A stretch of 17,634 nucleotides of DNA, from positions 1-17,634 of the forward strand of contig JALRDC010000089.1 in assembly GCA_023262245.1 (NCBI GenBank), written 5' to 3'. A program made the translations under genes and the position numbers. The stretch is from Flavobacteriaceae bacterium. Its GTDB lineage: Bacteria; Bacteroidota; Bacteroidia; Flavobacteriales; Flavobacteriaceae. How positions within the stretch are numbered: position 1 is the first letter of the stretch; every line of letters begins with the position of its first letter. Shown here piece after piece: positions 6,953-15,179 of this stretch. Below the pieces are notes generated by a model. The model saw only the letters and a program-made list of their open reading frames with translations, did not search any database and had not been told where the DNA came from.

Positions 6953-8584
6953 ATGAATTTAGAACAAGAAAAAAATAAAGATGCCGTAAAAATGGCATGG
7001 TCTAAACTGCAGGCTCGCGTTCGATCAATAAAACAAGGAGGAGGTAAAGAACGACTAAAAAAACTAAATGAGCAAGGTAAACTCTCTGCCAGACAACGCA
7101 TTAATCAGCTTGTTGACGATCCCAATTCTGTCTTTGAAATTGGAATTTTAGCTGCTGAAAATATGTATGAGGAACATGGAGGATGCCCAGCCGCTGGTGT
7201 GGTCGTTGTAATAGGTAAAATTTCAGGCAAACGTTGTGTTATCGTTGCTAATGATGCTACTGTAAAAGCAGGAGCCTGGTTTCCTATGACCGCTAAGAAA
7301 AATCTTAGAGCTCAAGAAATTGCAATGGAAAACAAAATACCCATCATTTATCTAGTAGATAGTGCTGGAATTTATTTGCCACTACAAGACCAAATTTTTG
7401 CAGATAAGGAAGATTTTGGTCGCATTTTTAGAAACAATGCGAAGATGAGTAGTATGGGAATCGTTCAAATAGCTGCGGTAATGGGAAGCTGTGTTGCTGG
7501 TGGGGCTTACCTCCCTATCATGTCAGACGAGGCTATTATAGTTGAAAAAACAGGAAGTATCTTTTTAGCAGGAAGCTACTTAGTCAAAGCTGCCATAGGC
7601 GAAGAAGTTGATAATGAATTTTTAGGAGGCGCTGATACCCATAGTGGAATTAGTGGAGTAACAGATTATAAAGTAAAAGATGACCAAGCGGCTTTAGACA
7701 AAATAAAAAGTCTTATTGAAAAAATAGGGGGGCAACCTAAAGCAGGCTTTCAAAGAACTAAATCCAAAGGTCCGCGTAGTAATGATCCCGAAATGATTTA
7801 CAAAATTCTCCCCAAAACAAATACACAACCCTATGACACCTATGAAATTTTAGAACAACTCGTTGACGAGGATTCTATGGACGAATACAAAAAAGAATAC
7901 GGCCAAACGTTAGTAACGACCTATGCAAAAATTGACGGTTGGTCCGTAGGAATTGTTGCAAACCAGAGAAAAATTGTAAAAAGTAAATCAGGAGAAATGC
8001 AATTTGGTGGGGTAATTTATGGAGATGCCGCAGACAAAGCCACGCGGTTTATAGCTAATTGTAACCAACGAAATATTCCTTTGGTTTTTCTTCAAGATGT
8101 GACAGGATTTATGGTAGGTAGCAAAGCAGAGCACGGAGGAATCATAAAAGATGGTGCAAAAATGGTCAACGCTGTAGCTAATTCCGTGGTTCCCAAATTT
8201 ACCGTGGTCATAGGAAATTCATTTGGTGCAGGAAATTACGCTATGTGCGGAAAAGCCTACGACCCCAGACTCATGCTGGCTTGGCCGACAGCTAAAATGG
8301 CTGTGATGGGTGGAAGTCAAGCAGCCAACGTTTTGCTACAAATCGAAAAATCTGCAGCAAAAAAAGCTGGAATTGAAGTAGATGATAAAAAAGAAGCTGC
8401 TTTAAGAAAAAAAATCAATAACGATTACGAAAATAAAACTGAAATCATTTATGGTGCTTCTCGTTTATGGGTTGATGCTGTGATTGATCCTGCTGAAACC
8501 AGATCATGGATAAGTATGGGCATTGACATTGCAAACCATGCTCCAAGTTCTGAAAAATTTAATCTGGGAGTTTTACAGGTCTAA
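6953..8584 (+). CDS. Acyl-CoA carboxylase beta subunit, methylcrotonyl-CoA carboxylase type
   Basis: This is the carboxyltransferase half of a biotin-dependent acyl-CoA carboxylase; it moves CO2 from carboxybiotin to an acyl-CoA in the cytosol. Its 543 residues hold the two crotonase-like halves. The N-half contains ANDATVKAGAWFPMTAKK, DFGRIFRNNAKMSSMGI and the oxyanion loop MGSCVAGGAY (177-186). The C-half contains LQDVTGFMVG (380-389) and GNSFGAGNYAMCGKAYDPR (421-439). The GFMVG and GNYAMCG forms, and colinearity with remembered human MCCB, favour a 3-methylcrotonyl-CoA (leucine breakdown) or geranyl-CoA type over propionyl-CoA carboxylase. No biotin carboxylase or biotin-carrier gene is in the window, so its partner must lie elsewhere. 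Its end overlaps the convergent menE by 12 bases. Substrate assignment is inferred. Confidence 0.88.
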   Translation: MNLEQEKNKDAVKMAWSKLQARVRSIKQGGGKERLKKLNEQGKLSARQRINQLVDDPNSVFEIGILAAENMYEEHGGCPAAGVVVVIGKISGKRCVIVANDATVKAGAWFPMTAKKNLRAQEIAMENKIPIIYLVDSAGIYLPLQDQIFADKEDFGRIFRNNAKMSSMGIVQIAAVMGSCVAGGAYLPIMSDEAIIVEKTGSIFLAGSYLVKAAIGEEVDNEFLGGADTHSGISGVTDYKVKDDQAALDKIKSLIEKIGGQPKAGFQRTKSKGPRSNDPEMIYKILPKTNTQPYDTYEILEQLVDEDSMDEYKKEYGQTLVTTYAKIDGWSVGIVANQRKIVKSKSGEMQFGGVIYGDAADKATRFIANCNQRNIPLVFLQDVTGFMVGSKAEHGGIIKDGAKMVNAVANSVVPKFTVVIGNSFGAGNYAMCGKAYDPRLMLAWPTAKMAVMGGSQAANVLLQIEKSAAKKAGIEVDDKKEAALRKKINNDYENKTEIIYGASRLWVDAVIDPAETRSWISMGIDIANHAPSSEKFNLGVLQV

Positions 8585-9664
8585 AATACGATGCGGTTTC
8601 TGAGCCATCGTCTGTTTTCTTTTTACTTTCCCACTGTGCGTTTGAACGAAGTCTTTAAAACAAATAATTGCTTTGGGAATTTCATAAGCATCAAGTGATT
8701 TACAATTTTTGATTTGACTGTGTAATTTTTCCAATTTAATTTCTGGATCATCCTTTACCACCAAAACAACCTTTTCTCCTAGTACAGAATCTGAAATTTG
8801 GTCAATAAAAAAATGAAATGCAAGAGTTTCAGAAAGTTTACGCTCAATTTGTTCAGGGTGGAGCTTTATTCCTCCCGAATTAATTACGTGATCGATCCTA
8901 CCGATCAATCGAAAATGTGTGGGACTAATAAGGACTACTTCATCATTGGTTACCAGGTTTTGAACATCTAACTTGGGAGCATCAATGATCAAACATTTTC
9001 GTTCGTCTTGTCGTACGGTAATATCTGGTAAACATTTAAATTCGGAGACAGGGTCCGTCATGGTGCGAATTGCGATATGAGATAAGGTTTCCATCATTCC
9101 ATAGGTCTCAAAGGCATTTATTTTAGCTTTGATTAAGGCCTGCTGAAGAGCAGATGAAACATAGGCACCTCCTACTATAAGTTTTTTGACCTTGTTTAAT
9201 TCAGCTAAAGAGTGAAATGTTTGCATTGGGGTCATTGCCACAAAGTCATAAGTCTTATTGTTTTTGTAAAATGGATTTTTTGAAGGAGAAATTAAATCGA
9301 TTTCTAAGCCTAAAATCATGGCACGTATCAACATCATTTTACCTGCAATATAATTTGCTGGAAGGCAATGCAAAGCTCGATCTCCAACACTTACTCCAAA
9401 GTAATCTCCTGTTGCTATGGCACTGTTAACCAAAGATTGTTTTTTAAAAAGGAGTTTTTTAGGGACCGCAGTAGTTCCGGAACTCTCTAAAATTATTGTC
9501 TCTGACTGATCCAACCAATCCATCAAAAAGTCTCCTAGAAATCGTTCGTAAAAATCTCCCTCTTTTATGAAATTATACGCAACTTCTTTTAAAGTGGATT
9601 GATTATAGCAATAACCATTCAGTCTAAATCTATTGTGAATTTTTGTGTAATCTGGTATGAGCAT
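8573..9664 (-). CDS. menE: o-Succinylbenzoate-CoA ligase (MenE)
   Basis: This adenylate-forming enzyme activates o-succinylbenzoate to its CoA ester using ATP, before ring closure by MenB. Motifs (numbered from the ATG at 9662-9664) are the phosphate loop SSGTTAVPK (61-69), TYGMMETLSH (about 187-196), the hinge region RLIGRIDHVINSGGIKLHP (about 252-270), and SGKVKRK near the C-terminus, where the adenylation lysine lies. At 363 residues it is short for the superfamily, but short MenE proteins are usual in Flavobacteriia as I recall. A longer frame begins at TTG 9697, overlapping the protease gene; I prefer the ATG because it gives MLIPDYTKIHNRFRLNG and lies 2 bases after the protease stop. 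Two core motifs depart from consensus: the phosphate loop has Ala for Gly, and YGMTET reads YGMMET. Context in the men operon supports the call. Confidence 0.87.
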   Translation of the reverse strand: MLIPDYTKIHNRFRLNGYCYNQSTLKEVAYNFIKEGDFYERFLGDFLMDWLDQSETIILESSGTTAVPKKLLFKKQSLVNSAIATGDYFGVSVGDRALHCLPANYIAGKMMLIRAMILGLEIDLISPSKNPFYKNNKTYDFVAMTPMQTFHSLAELNKVKKLIVGGAYVSSALQQALIKAKINAFETYGMMETLSHIAIRTMTDPVSEFKCLPDITVRQDERKCLIIDAPKLDVQNLVTNDEVVLISPTHFRLIGRIDHVINSGGIKLHPEQIERKLSETLAFHFFIDQISDSVLGEKVVLVVKDDPEIKLEKLHSQIKNCKSLDAYEIPKAIICFKDFVQTHSGKVKRKQTMAQKPHRILDL

Positions 9665-9666
9665 AT

Positions 9667-10569
9667 TTAAAATCGATCGATAAGGTTTTTCTTCCAATTA
9701 GACCATTGATACTTTCTAGACATTAGAACTAAAAACAGGGGGTAAAGAAATAAAAGTGAAATTATAATTTCTCCCCATAAATAAGGTTCAGAAACATCTA
9801 TTAAAATAGATTCTGTTTGAAAGGCTGTCCAACTGGAGGTAACTAATAATGCTGTTAATAAATTATTTGCCGCATGAAAGCCTAGAGCAAGTTCAATTCC
9901 TTGATCCATTAATGTCAAAACCCCCAAAAATAAACCAGTTCCAATGTAGTAAACTAATAAACCATAGCCTAGTTTTTCAACCTCAGGATTGAAAATATGT
10001 AAACTCCCGAAAACCAATGATGTCATTAATAAGGGTGCCCAACGATTTCTAAACAATGTGCCAAAACCTTGCATTAAATAACCTCTAAAAATATACTCCT
10101 CTAAACTCGTCTGTATTGGTATTAATACAACGCCGATAAGGAACAGTAAAGCAAAGGCTTTTAGATCAAAATTCCACTGATAGGATTCTGGAGAGATCAT
10201 GTAATCACTAAAAATTAAGACAATACTTGCCCCACCCCAAACCATAAAAGCAAAAAGTATTCTTTGCCAATCTAAAGCTTTACGGGAGCTTGATATACTA
10301 AGTAAACTTCGCTCATTGAGTTTTTTAACAACTAACAGAAGTCCGAGAAATCCTATTGCAAAGGGGATCATTAGCAAAAACAATTGCAAATTTTTGTCTA
10401 GATTTCTTAAGGCCAACATGGGATCCCCTCCTGAGGCAGCTAATGCATCTCCAGTTAAAAAAAAAGTGAGTGGCAATTGACCAATAAATGTGAAGATGAT
10501 GATGACAAAAGAACCGAGGAGATAGGTCCAAAAGGGATTTTTATAAGGTACGGCCTGTTCTAAAAACAT
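9667..10569 (-). CDS. CPBP-family intramembrane metalloprotease
   Basis: This polytopic membrane protein of 300 residues has about seven or eight hydrophobic segments. It carries the full CPBP/Abi (Rce1-like) active-site set: EExxxR in LEEYIFRGYL (Glu157, Glu158, Arg162), FxxxH in FGSLHIF (Phe187, His191), and HxxxN in GFHAANN (His232, Asn236). The family includes the eukaryotic CaaX prenyl protease Rce1; bacterial members act in bacteriocin immunity, protein maturation or unknown roles. All expected catalytic residues are present, so it is probably active. Its start lies 1 base from the menC stop and its stop 2 bases from the preferred menE start, so it is made from the men transcript. A link to menaquinone synthesis is only suggested by position; no substrate can be named. 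Confidence 0.88.
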   Translation of the reverse strand: MFLEQAVPYKNPFWTYLLGSFVIIIFTFIGQLPLTFFLTGDALAASGGDPMLALRNLDKNLQLFLLMIPFAIGFLGLLLVVKKLNERSLLSISSSRKALDWQRILFAFMVWGGASIVLIFSDYMISPESYQWNFDLKAFALLFLIGVVLIPIQTSLEEYIFRGYLMQGFGTLFRNRWAPLLMTSLVFGSLHIFNPEVEKLGYGLLVYYIGTGLFLGVLTLMDQGIELALGFHAANNLLTALLVTSSWTAFQTESILIDVSEPYLWGEIIISLLFLYPLFLVLMSRKYQWSNWKKNLIDRF

Positions 10570-10570
10570 A

Positions 10571-11599
10571 CTAAGGTAATTTTCCCCAAGGTATTAATTT
10601 ATCTGTCCAAAGACAACCTCTTTTAATGACTAAAGGGCTCACAATATTATTAGTAAAAAGGGAACCCGTACCCAATCCTTGATGACCCGTAAAATTCATT
10701 TGATAAGTCCATTGGGCAATTGCGTTCAATCCAATGTTACTTTCTAAAGCACTTGTTACCCACCAGCCTATTCCGTGGGATTCAGCAATCTCAATCCATT
10801 GTTGAGAGCGTTTAAAACCTCCAATTAAAGAGGGTTTTAAAATAAGATATTGGGGTTGTATAGTTCTTATCAAGGATTCTTGCTCTTCTGTAGTAAAATG
10901 TCCAATAAGTTCTTCATCCAAAGCAATAGGAAGTGGACTTTCATCACATAAAACCTTCATGGCTTCATGTTGATTAATGGCGATAGGTTGCTCAATGGAA
11001 TGGACGTCAAACTCACTTAGGCGTTTCAATTTTTCTAAAGCATCAACTGAAGAAAACGCTCCATTAGCATCTACACGTATCACGACATCTGTTGGCCCAT
11101 ATTCACTTCGGATCTGTGCTAAAAGATCCAGCTCGTTTAAAAAATTTAGGGCTCCTATTTTTAATTTAATACAGTTGAATCCATTTTCTAATAATCGCTT
11201 AATCTGTGCATTCATAAATTCAAAACTTCCCATCCAAACTAGTCCGTTAATAGGAATCGAATCCACTCCTCTAGAAAAATTTGAGTGGAATAAGGTGTAA
11301 GGGTTTTTCTGATTCAGATCAAGTAAGGCAGTTTCAAACCCCATTTCCAAAGCGGGCCATTCTGTTAGTTCTGGAAGAGGTTTATTACTATTAATTGCCT
11401 CGCACAGATAAGATAATTGCTTTTCAAAATTTGGTTTATCATCGTAACTCAAGCCAGTTAACAAACTACATTCCCCTACCCCTATTCTTTCTGTGTCTTG
11501 AAGTTCAATAAACCAACTATCTTTTGCTGTTAGAATCCCCCTAGAGGTACCACTAGGTTGTTTAAATTGAAAACGGTGTTTGTAATAGCGTGCCTGCAT
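10571..11599 (-). CDS. menC: o-Succinylbenzoate synthase (MenC)
   Basis: This enolase-superfamily enzyme dehydrates SHCHC to o-succinylbenzoate with Mg2+ in the cytosol. In 342 residues the expected catalytic set is complete: KxK as Lys145 and Lys147 in IKLKIG, the metal ligands Asp177 (VIRVDANGAF), Glu203 (HSIEQPIA) and Asp228 (IALDEELI), and Lys255 on the other side of the barrel (LILKPSLIGGF). Superfamily relatives such as N-acylamino acid racemase and dipeptide epimerase share this set, so the neighbours menA, menB, menD and menF decide the call. The ATG overlaps the menA stop by one base (TAATG), indicating coupled translation. Confidence 0.93.
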   Translation of the reverse strand: MQARYYKHRFQFKQPSGTSRGILTAKDSWFIELQDTERIGVGECSLLTGLSYDDKPNFEKQLSYLCEAINSNKPLPELTEWPALEMGFETALLDLNQKNPYTLFHSNFSRGVDSIPINGLVWMGSFEFMNAQIKRLLENGFNCIKLKIGALNFLNELDLLAQIRSEYGPTDVVIRVDANGAFSSVDALEKLKRLSEFDVHSIEQPIAINQHEAMKVLCDESPLPIALDEELIGHFTTEEQESLIRTIQPQYLILKPSLIGGFKRSQQWIEIAESHGIGWWVTSALESNIGLNAIAQWTYQMNFTGHQGLGTGSLFTNNIVSPLVIKRGCLWTDKLIPWGKLP

Positions 11600-12504
11600 T
11601 AGCCTAAATGTAAAGCGATAAAGATTAATACCGATAGAAAAAAAGTTGTTAAGGCTAATTTTTTCAACTCGGGATCTAACTTTTTTGGAAGCTTATTAGT
11701 CACAACTACTTTCATGTGTCTCACCAATGGAAATACAACCAGCATAGGAAGCCAAAAATAATTGAGTTCTGTGGTAATAAAAACACCTATTAATAAAACA
11801 GTTGCCCCTCCAATTAAAAACAAATGATAGAGCTTTGCTTTTGTCTTTCCTAAAAAAACAGCAAACGTTTTTTTTCCAACCGCAGCATCATTATCAAGAT
11901 CTCTCATATTATTAAGGTTTAAAACTCCAACGGAAAGAAATCCAATTACAACAGCAAATAAAAGCACATTAAAATCAAATGTCTTAAGCTGAACAAAATA
12001 GGATCCCAGCACACTCAATCCACCAAAAAAAAGAAGGACAAAAAGATCTCCCAATCCTCTGTAACCATAAGCTCCTTTTCCTACGGTATAGGAGATAGCA
12101 GCCCAAATACTTATAAAACTCAACGCCAAAAACACTCCTAAATAGAATAGTGAGTTTGCTCCAAATGCTAAAAGAATTACTGTAATAGCTAGTATTAGAG
12201 CAAAAACAGAACTTGCGAAAATTCCGTTTTTTAATTCTTTTCTGCTGAGTAACCCTGCTTGAAAAACACGTTCCGGTCCCAACCTTGCATCGTTATCTGT
12301 CCCCTTAATTCCGTCACCATAATCATTTGCAAAATTGGAAATGATTTGAAAGCTTATAGCAGTAAGCAGCATGAGCAAAAAAAGAATCCAAGAAAAATTA
12401 TTTTCAGAAAGACACAAAGCATTTCCTACGATGATACCAGATACAGAAAGGGGCAAAGTTCGAAGGCGTGCAGCACGAATCCAAACTTTGGTCTTGGTCA
12501 TCAT
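11599..12504 (-). CDS. menA: 1,4-Dihydroxy-2-naphthoate prenyltransferase (MenA)
   Basis: This UbiA-superfamily integral membrane enzyme attaches a polyprenyl chain to DHNA, giving demethylmenaquinone. It has 301 residues with many hydrophobic helices. The two Asp-rich motifs that bind Mg-pyrophosphate are NFANDYGDGIKGTDND (57-72) and NNMRDLDNDAAVGKKT (198-213). The conserved N-terminus IRAARLRTLPLSVSGIIVG and the GLGDLFVLLFFGG loop (150-162) are typical of MenA. Two ATG codons in a row open the gene (12504 and 12501); either may be used. It starts 3 bases after the menB stop and overlaps menC by one base. The prenyl chain length cannot be told from sequence. Confidence 0.95.
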   Translation of the reverse strand: MMTKTKVWIRAARLRTLPLSVSGIIVGNALCLSENNFSWILFLLMLLTAISFQIISNFANDYGDGIKGTDNDARLGPERVFQAGLLSRKELKNGIFASSVFALILAITVILLAFGANSLFYLGVFLALSFISIWAAISYTVGKGAYGYRGLGDLFVLLFFGGLSVLGSYFVQLKTFDFNVLLFAVVIGFLSVGVLNLNNMRDLDNDAAVGKKTFAVFLGKTKAKLYHLFLIGGATVLLIGVFITTELNYFWLPMLVVFPLVRHMKVVVTNKLPKKLDPELKKLALTTFFLSVLIFIALHLG

Positions 12505-12507
12505 ATT

Positions 12508-13323
12508 TTAAGGAAACTTAGGGTATTTTTTAAAATTAGGGGCGCGCTTTTCTAAAAAGGCTTTTTTTCCTTCTTGTGCTTCATCCATAAGATAATACAT
12601 TAAAGTAGCATCACCAGCCAACTGCATCAATCCGTGCTGACCATCCAACTCTGCGTTTAAAGATCGCTTGAGCATTCGAAGGGCAAGCGGACTTCGCTCT
12701 TGCATTATTTGACACCATTCAACTACAGTATCTTCTAATTGTTCTAAAGGAACAACTTTATTAACCATCCCCATTTCCAAAGCTTCTTGCGCTGAATATT
12801 GTTGACATAAAAACCAAATTTCTCTTGCCTTCTTTTGACCCACATGGCGTGCCAAATAGGAAGATCCAAATCCACCATCAAAACTTCCCACTTTGGGTCC
12901 TGTCTGGCCAAAAATGGCATTTTCACTAGCAATGGTTAAATCACAAACCACATGAAGAACATGCCCTCCTCCTATTGCATAACCATTGACCATAGCAATT
13001 ACTGGCTTGGGTAGTTCCCGGATTCGCTTATGCAAATCAAGTACATTCAATCTGGGAACGCCGTCTTCACCTACATAACCCCCTACTCCTTTTACATTTT
13101 GATCACCTCCACTACAAAAAGCCTTCTCTCCTATTCCTGTAAAAACTACAACATCAATATCGCTTTGTTCTCTACATATTTCCATAGCCTCCAACATTTG
13201 GATATTGGTTTCTGGACGGAAAGCGTTGTATACTTCGGGTCGGTTGATTGTTATTTTTGCTATGCCTTTGTAAAACTCAAAAAGAATATCACTATAGGTT
13301 CCTAAGGATTCCCATTTTCTCAT
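12508..13323 (-). CDS. menB: 1,4-Dihydroxy-2-naphthoyl-CoA synthase (MenB)
   Basis: This crotonase-fold enzyme closes the second ring of o-succinylbenzoyl-CoA to give DHNA-CoA in the cytosol. Its 271 residues show FCSGGDQNVKG (69-79), the oxyanion-hole stretch NGYAIGGGHVLHVVCDL (113-129), and QTGPKVGSFDGGFGSSYLAR (140-159) with Ser147 and Asp149 at the active site. The Gly at 142 in QTGPK is the form seen in E. coli MenB (type I), which needs bicarbonate as a catalytic base. Type II enzymes carry an Asp there instead. It lies 11 bases downstream of menD and 3 bases upstream of menA. Confidence 0.97.
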   Translation of the reverse strand: MRKWESLGTYSDILFEFYKGIAKITINRPEVYNAFRPETNIQMLEAMEICREQSDIDVVVFTGIGEKAFCSGGDQNVKGVGGYVGEDGVPRLNVLDLHKRIRELPKPVIAMVNGYAIGGGHVLHVVCDLTIASENAIFGQTGPKVGSFDGGFGSSYLARHVGQKKAREIWFLCQQYSAQEALEMGMVNKVVPLEQLEDTVVEWCQIMQERSPLALRMLKRSLNAELDGQHGLMQLAGDATLMYYLMDEAQEGKKAFLEKRAPNFKKYPKFP

Positions 13324-13334
13324 TTATTATTTTT

Positions 13335-15119
13335 TTACGAAAATATAGATTTTGAATCCATTGTCTTAAAATAATCCAATAAAACCTTATCGTTTATTTT
13401 TCTTGGGGTTTGAATCTCTAAAATCTGAGGAGTTTTGTTTGATGCAAAAAATCGGGAGAGCTTTCTTTTTAAAGAACCCAAAGAGCGGACTCTTCGATAT
13501 CCAAACCCAAAGGCTTTCGCAAGATATCGTGCATCTCTTTGATGAATCGTTTCAAAATAAGTATCGTACTTCGAACTGTCTTTTTCTCCTGGCAAAATGC
13601 GAAATATTCCGCCGCCTGCATTGTTGATTAAAATGATTTTAAAATTATTTGGAAGGTAATTATTCCACAAACCGTTGATGTCGTAAAAAAAACTCAAATC
13701 TCCCGTAATGAGTACTGTAGGTCTTTGACTTGTCACAGCGGCTCCTACAGCCGTTGCAGTGCTACCGTCTATTCCACTGGTTCCACGATTACAAAAAAAT
13801 TGTGTGTCTGCTGGCCATGAAAACAGTTGGGCATAACGAATTGTCGAACTATTAGCCAGTTGTAATTGGAATCCGGTAGGCCATCTACTTGCCAAAAACT
13901 CAAACACTTTTAAATCTGAAAAAGAGATATTGGACAAATAATCGAAACCTTTTTGCCGGCATTGCTTATAACACTTCAAGACCTTTTCTTGAAAATCGCT
14001 TGTTTTAGTTACGGGGAACTTATAAATGAATTCTAAGAATGCCTTTGGAGAACATTGTATATGTTCATCTAATGTGTAATAGGTATTATACGCTTTTTTT
14101 TGATCTACATGCCAATGATGTTTAGGACGGAAATTTCGCAAAAATGCTTTTATTTTTTTTGAAACTACCATTCCTCCAAAACTCAAAATAATTTCCGGCT
14201 GTATAGATCTTTTGTATTCCTCTGAAGCGCGCTCTAAAGGAGCCAACAATACATCTATAGAACCAATGGCTTTTGAATGTGAAATATTTGAGGTTGTTTC
14301 CGTAAACACAACTACCGAGGGATCGTTACAAAGAGTCTCTAGTAGTGTTTCATCAATAGAATTTGGTGTCATTACCCCAATGATTACCCATTTTTTAGGA
14401 GAATCGTGCCAGCGCTTTGTCAAGGACTTAATCTTGGTATTATCCAATACCAAGGGAGCTTGTTGCCACGCTTTTGATGGTAAAGGAAGAACCTCAGTAG
14501 TAGTTTCGTAGAGTGGTTCTTCAAGAGGAATATTTAGATGTACCGGTCCGTTGCGTTGAAGTGCGATTTCCAGAACTCTCGCAATTTCTTGTTCATTGTG
14601 GTGTTGATGCTTTTTTTGAATTTTGGAAACAACCGAAGCTGATGCTCCCTTTGGTAGGAGTTCTTGCATTGGGTTTTCTAGCAATGTTTCAGTAGCATGA
14701 CTTACATCAGGTCTCAAGTCAGCAGCAGTTTCCAGATGGGGTTCAAAAACTCCTGTTTGGCGAATGGTTTGTCCATCTCCAATATCGATTCTATGTGGCA
14801 TGCGATCAGCGGATAAGATCACCAAGGGGATATCGCTGTAAAAGGCTTCAGCCACTGCGGGATAAAAATTCAACAATGCGGACCCTGAAGTACAAACTAA
14901 AGCAACTGGTTTTCGAAGTTGTTGTGCCAATCCCAAAGCAAAAAATGCAGCCGATCGTTCATCTACAATACTGTAGGTTTTAAAAAAAGGAAGGGAAACA
15001 AAACCATTTGTTAGTGGGGCGTTTCTGGAGCCTGCACAGATCACAATCCGTTCAATTTTGGCTTCTTCACATAGGCGAACTACCGTTTGAGCTAAAGGAA
15101 TTGAGGGATAATTATTCAT
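13335..15119 (-). CDS. menD: SEPHCHC synthase (MenD)
   Basis: This thiamine-diphosphate enzyme joins isochorismate and 2-oxoglutarate, with loss of CO2, to give SEPHCHC, the committed step of menaquinone synthesis. In 594 residues it has the N-terminal PYR domain (CAGSRNAPL, and catalytic Glu54 in VDERSAAFFALG), CTSGSALLNFYPAV (76-90), an ISADR-type loop (ILSADRMPHR) ending in QTIRQTG, and the ThDP/Mg2+ motif GDLSFFYDINGLWNN starting at Gly473. It is somewhat longer than the 556-residue E. coli protein. The ATG at 15119 is followed by the family-like SIPLAQTVV. A 60-base gap separates it from menF, the largest gap inside the operon, and a promoter-like box lies there. Confidence 0.95.
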   Translation of the reverse strand: MNNYPSIPLAQTVVRLCEEAKIERIVICAGSRNAPLTNGFVSLPFFKTYSIVDERSAAFFALGLAQQLRKPVALVCTSGSALLNFYPAVAEAFYSDIPLVILSADRMPHRIDIGDGQTIRQTGVFEPHLETAADLRPDVSHATETLLENPMQELLPKGASASVVSKIQKKHQHHNEQEIARVLEIALQRNGPVHLNIPLEEPLYETTTEVLPLPSKAWQQAPLVLDNTKIKSLTKRWHDSPKKWVIIGVMTPNSIDETLLETLCNDPSVVVFTETTSNISHSKAIGSIDVLLAPLERASEEYKRSIQPEIILSFGGMVVSKKIKAFLRNFRPKHHWHVDQKKAYNTYYTLDEHIQCSPKAFLEFIYKFPVTKTSDFQEKVLKCYKQCRQKGFDYLSNISFSDLKVFEFLASRWPTGFQLQLANSSTIRYAQLFSWPADTQFFCNRGTSGIDGSTATAVGAAVTSQRPTVLITGDLSFFYDINGLWNNYLPNNFKIILINNAGGGIFRILPGEKDSSKYDTYFETIHQRDARYLAKAFGFGYRRVRSLGSLKRKLSRFFASNKTPQILEIQTPRKINDKVLLDYFKTMDSKSIFS

Positions 15120-15144
15120 GCATCAATAAATCTGCGACCAGCGT

Positions 15145-15152
15145 CAAAAGTA
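15145..15152 (-). promoter_or_regulatory. Possible internal promoter ahead of menD
   Basis: The minus strand reads TACTTTTG, an exact TAnnTTTG box, 25 bases upstream of the menD ATG in the only sizeable gap of the operon. About 19-20 bases further upstream is TTTCG, one base from the -33 TTTG. This could give extra transcription of menD and the genes after it. Confidence 0.4.
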
Positions 15153-15179
15153 CAAAACCCTTAAGCATAAACGAAAGAC

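Noticed and set aside
9665..9697. Longer MenE from a TTG start at 9697
   Set aside because: It would overlap the protease gene by 31 bases; the ATG at 9664 follows the protease stop directly and gives a family-like start.
10325..10531. A 68-codon frame inside the protease gene
   Set aside because: It is an out-of-frame shadow of a protease gene with a complete motif set.
13403..14983. Several plus-strand open frames of 60-100 codons across menD
   Set aside because: They lie wholly inside a well-supported menD, look like no known protein, and have no start signals of their own.
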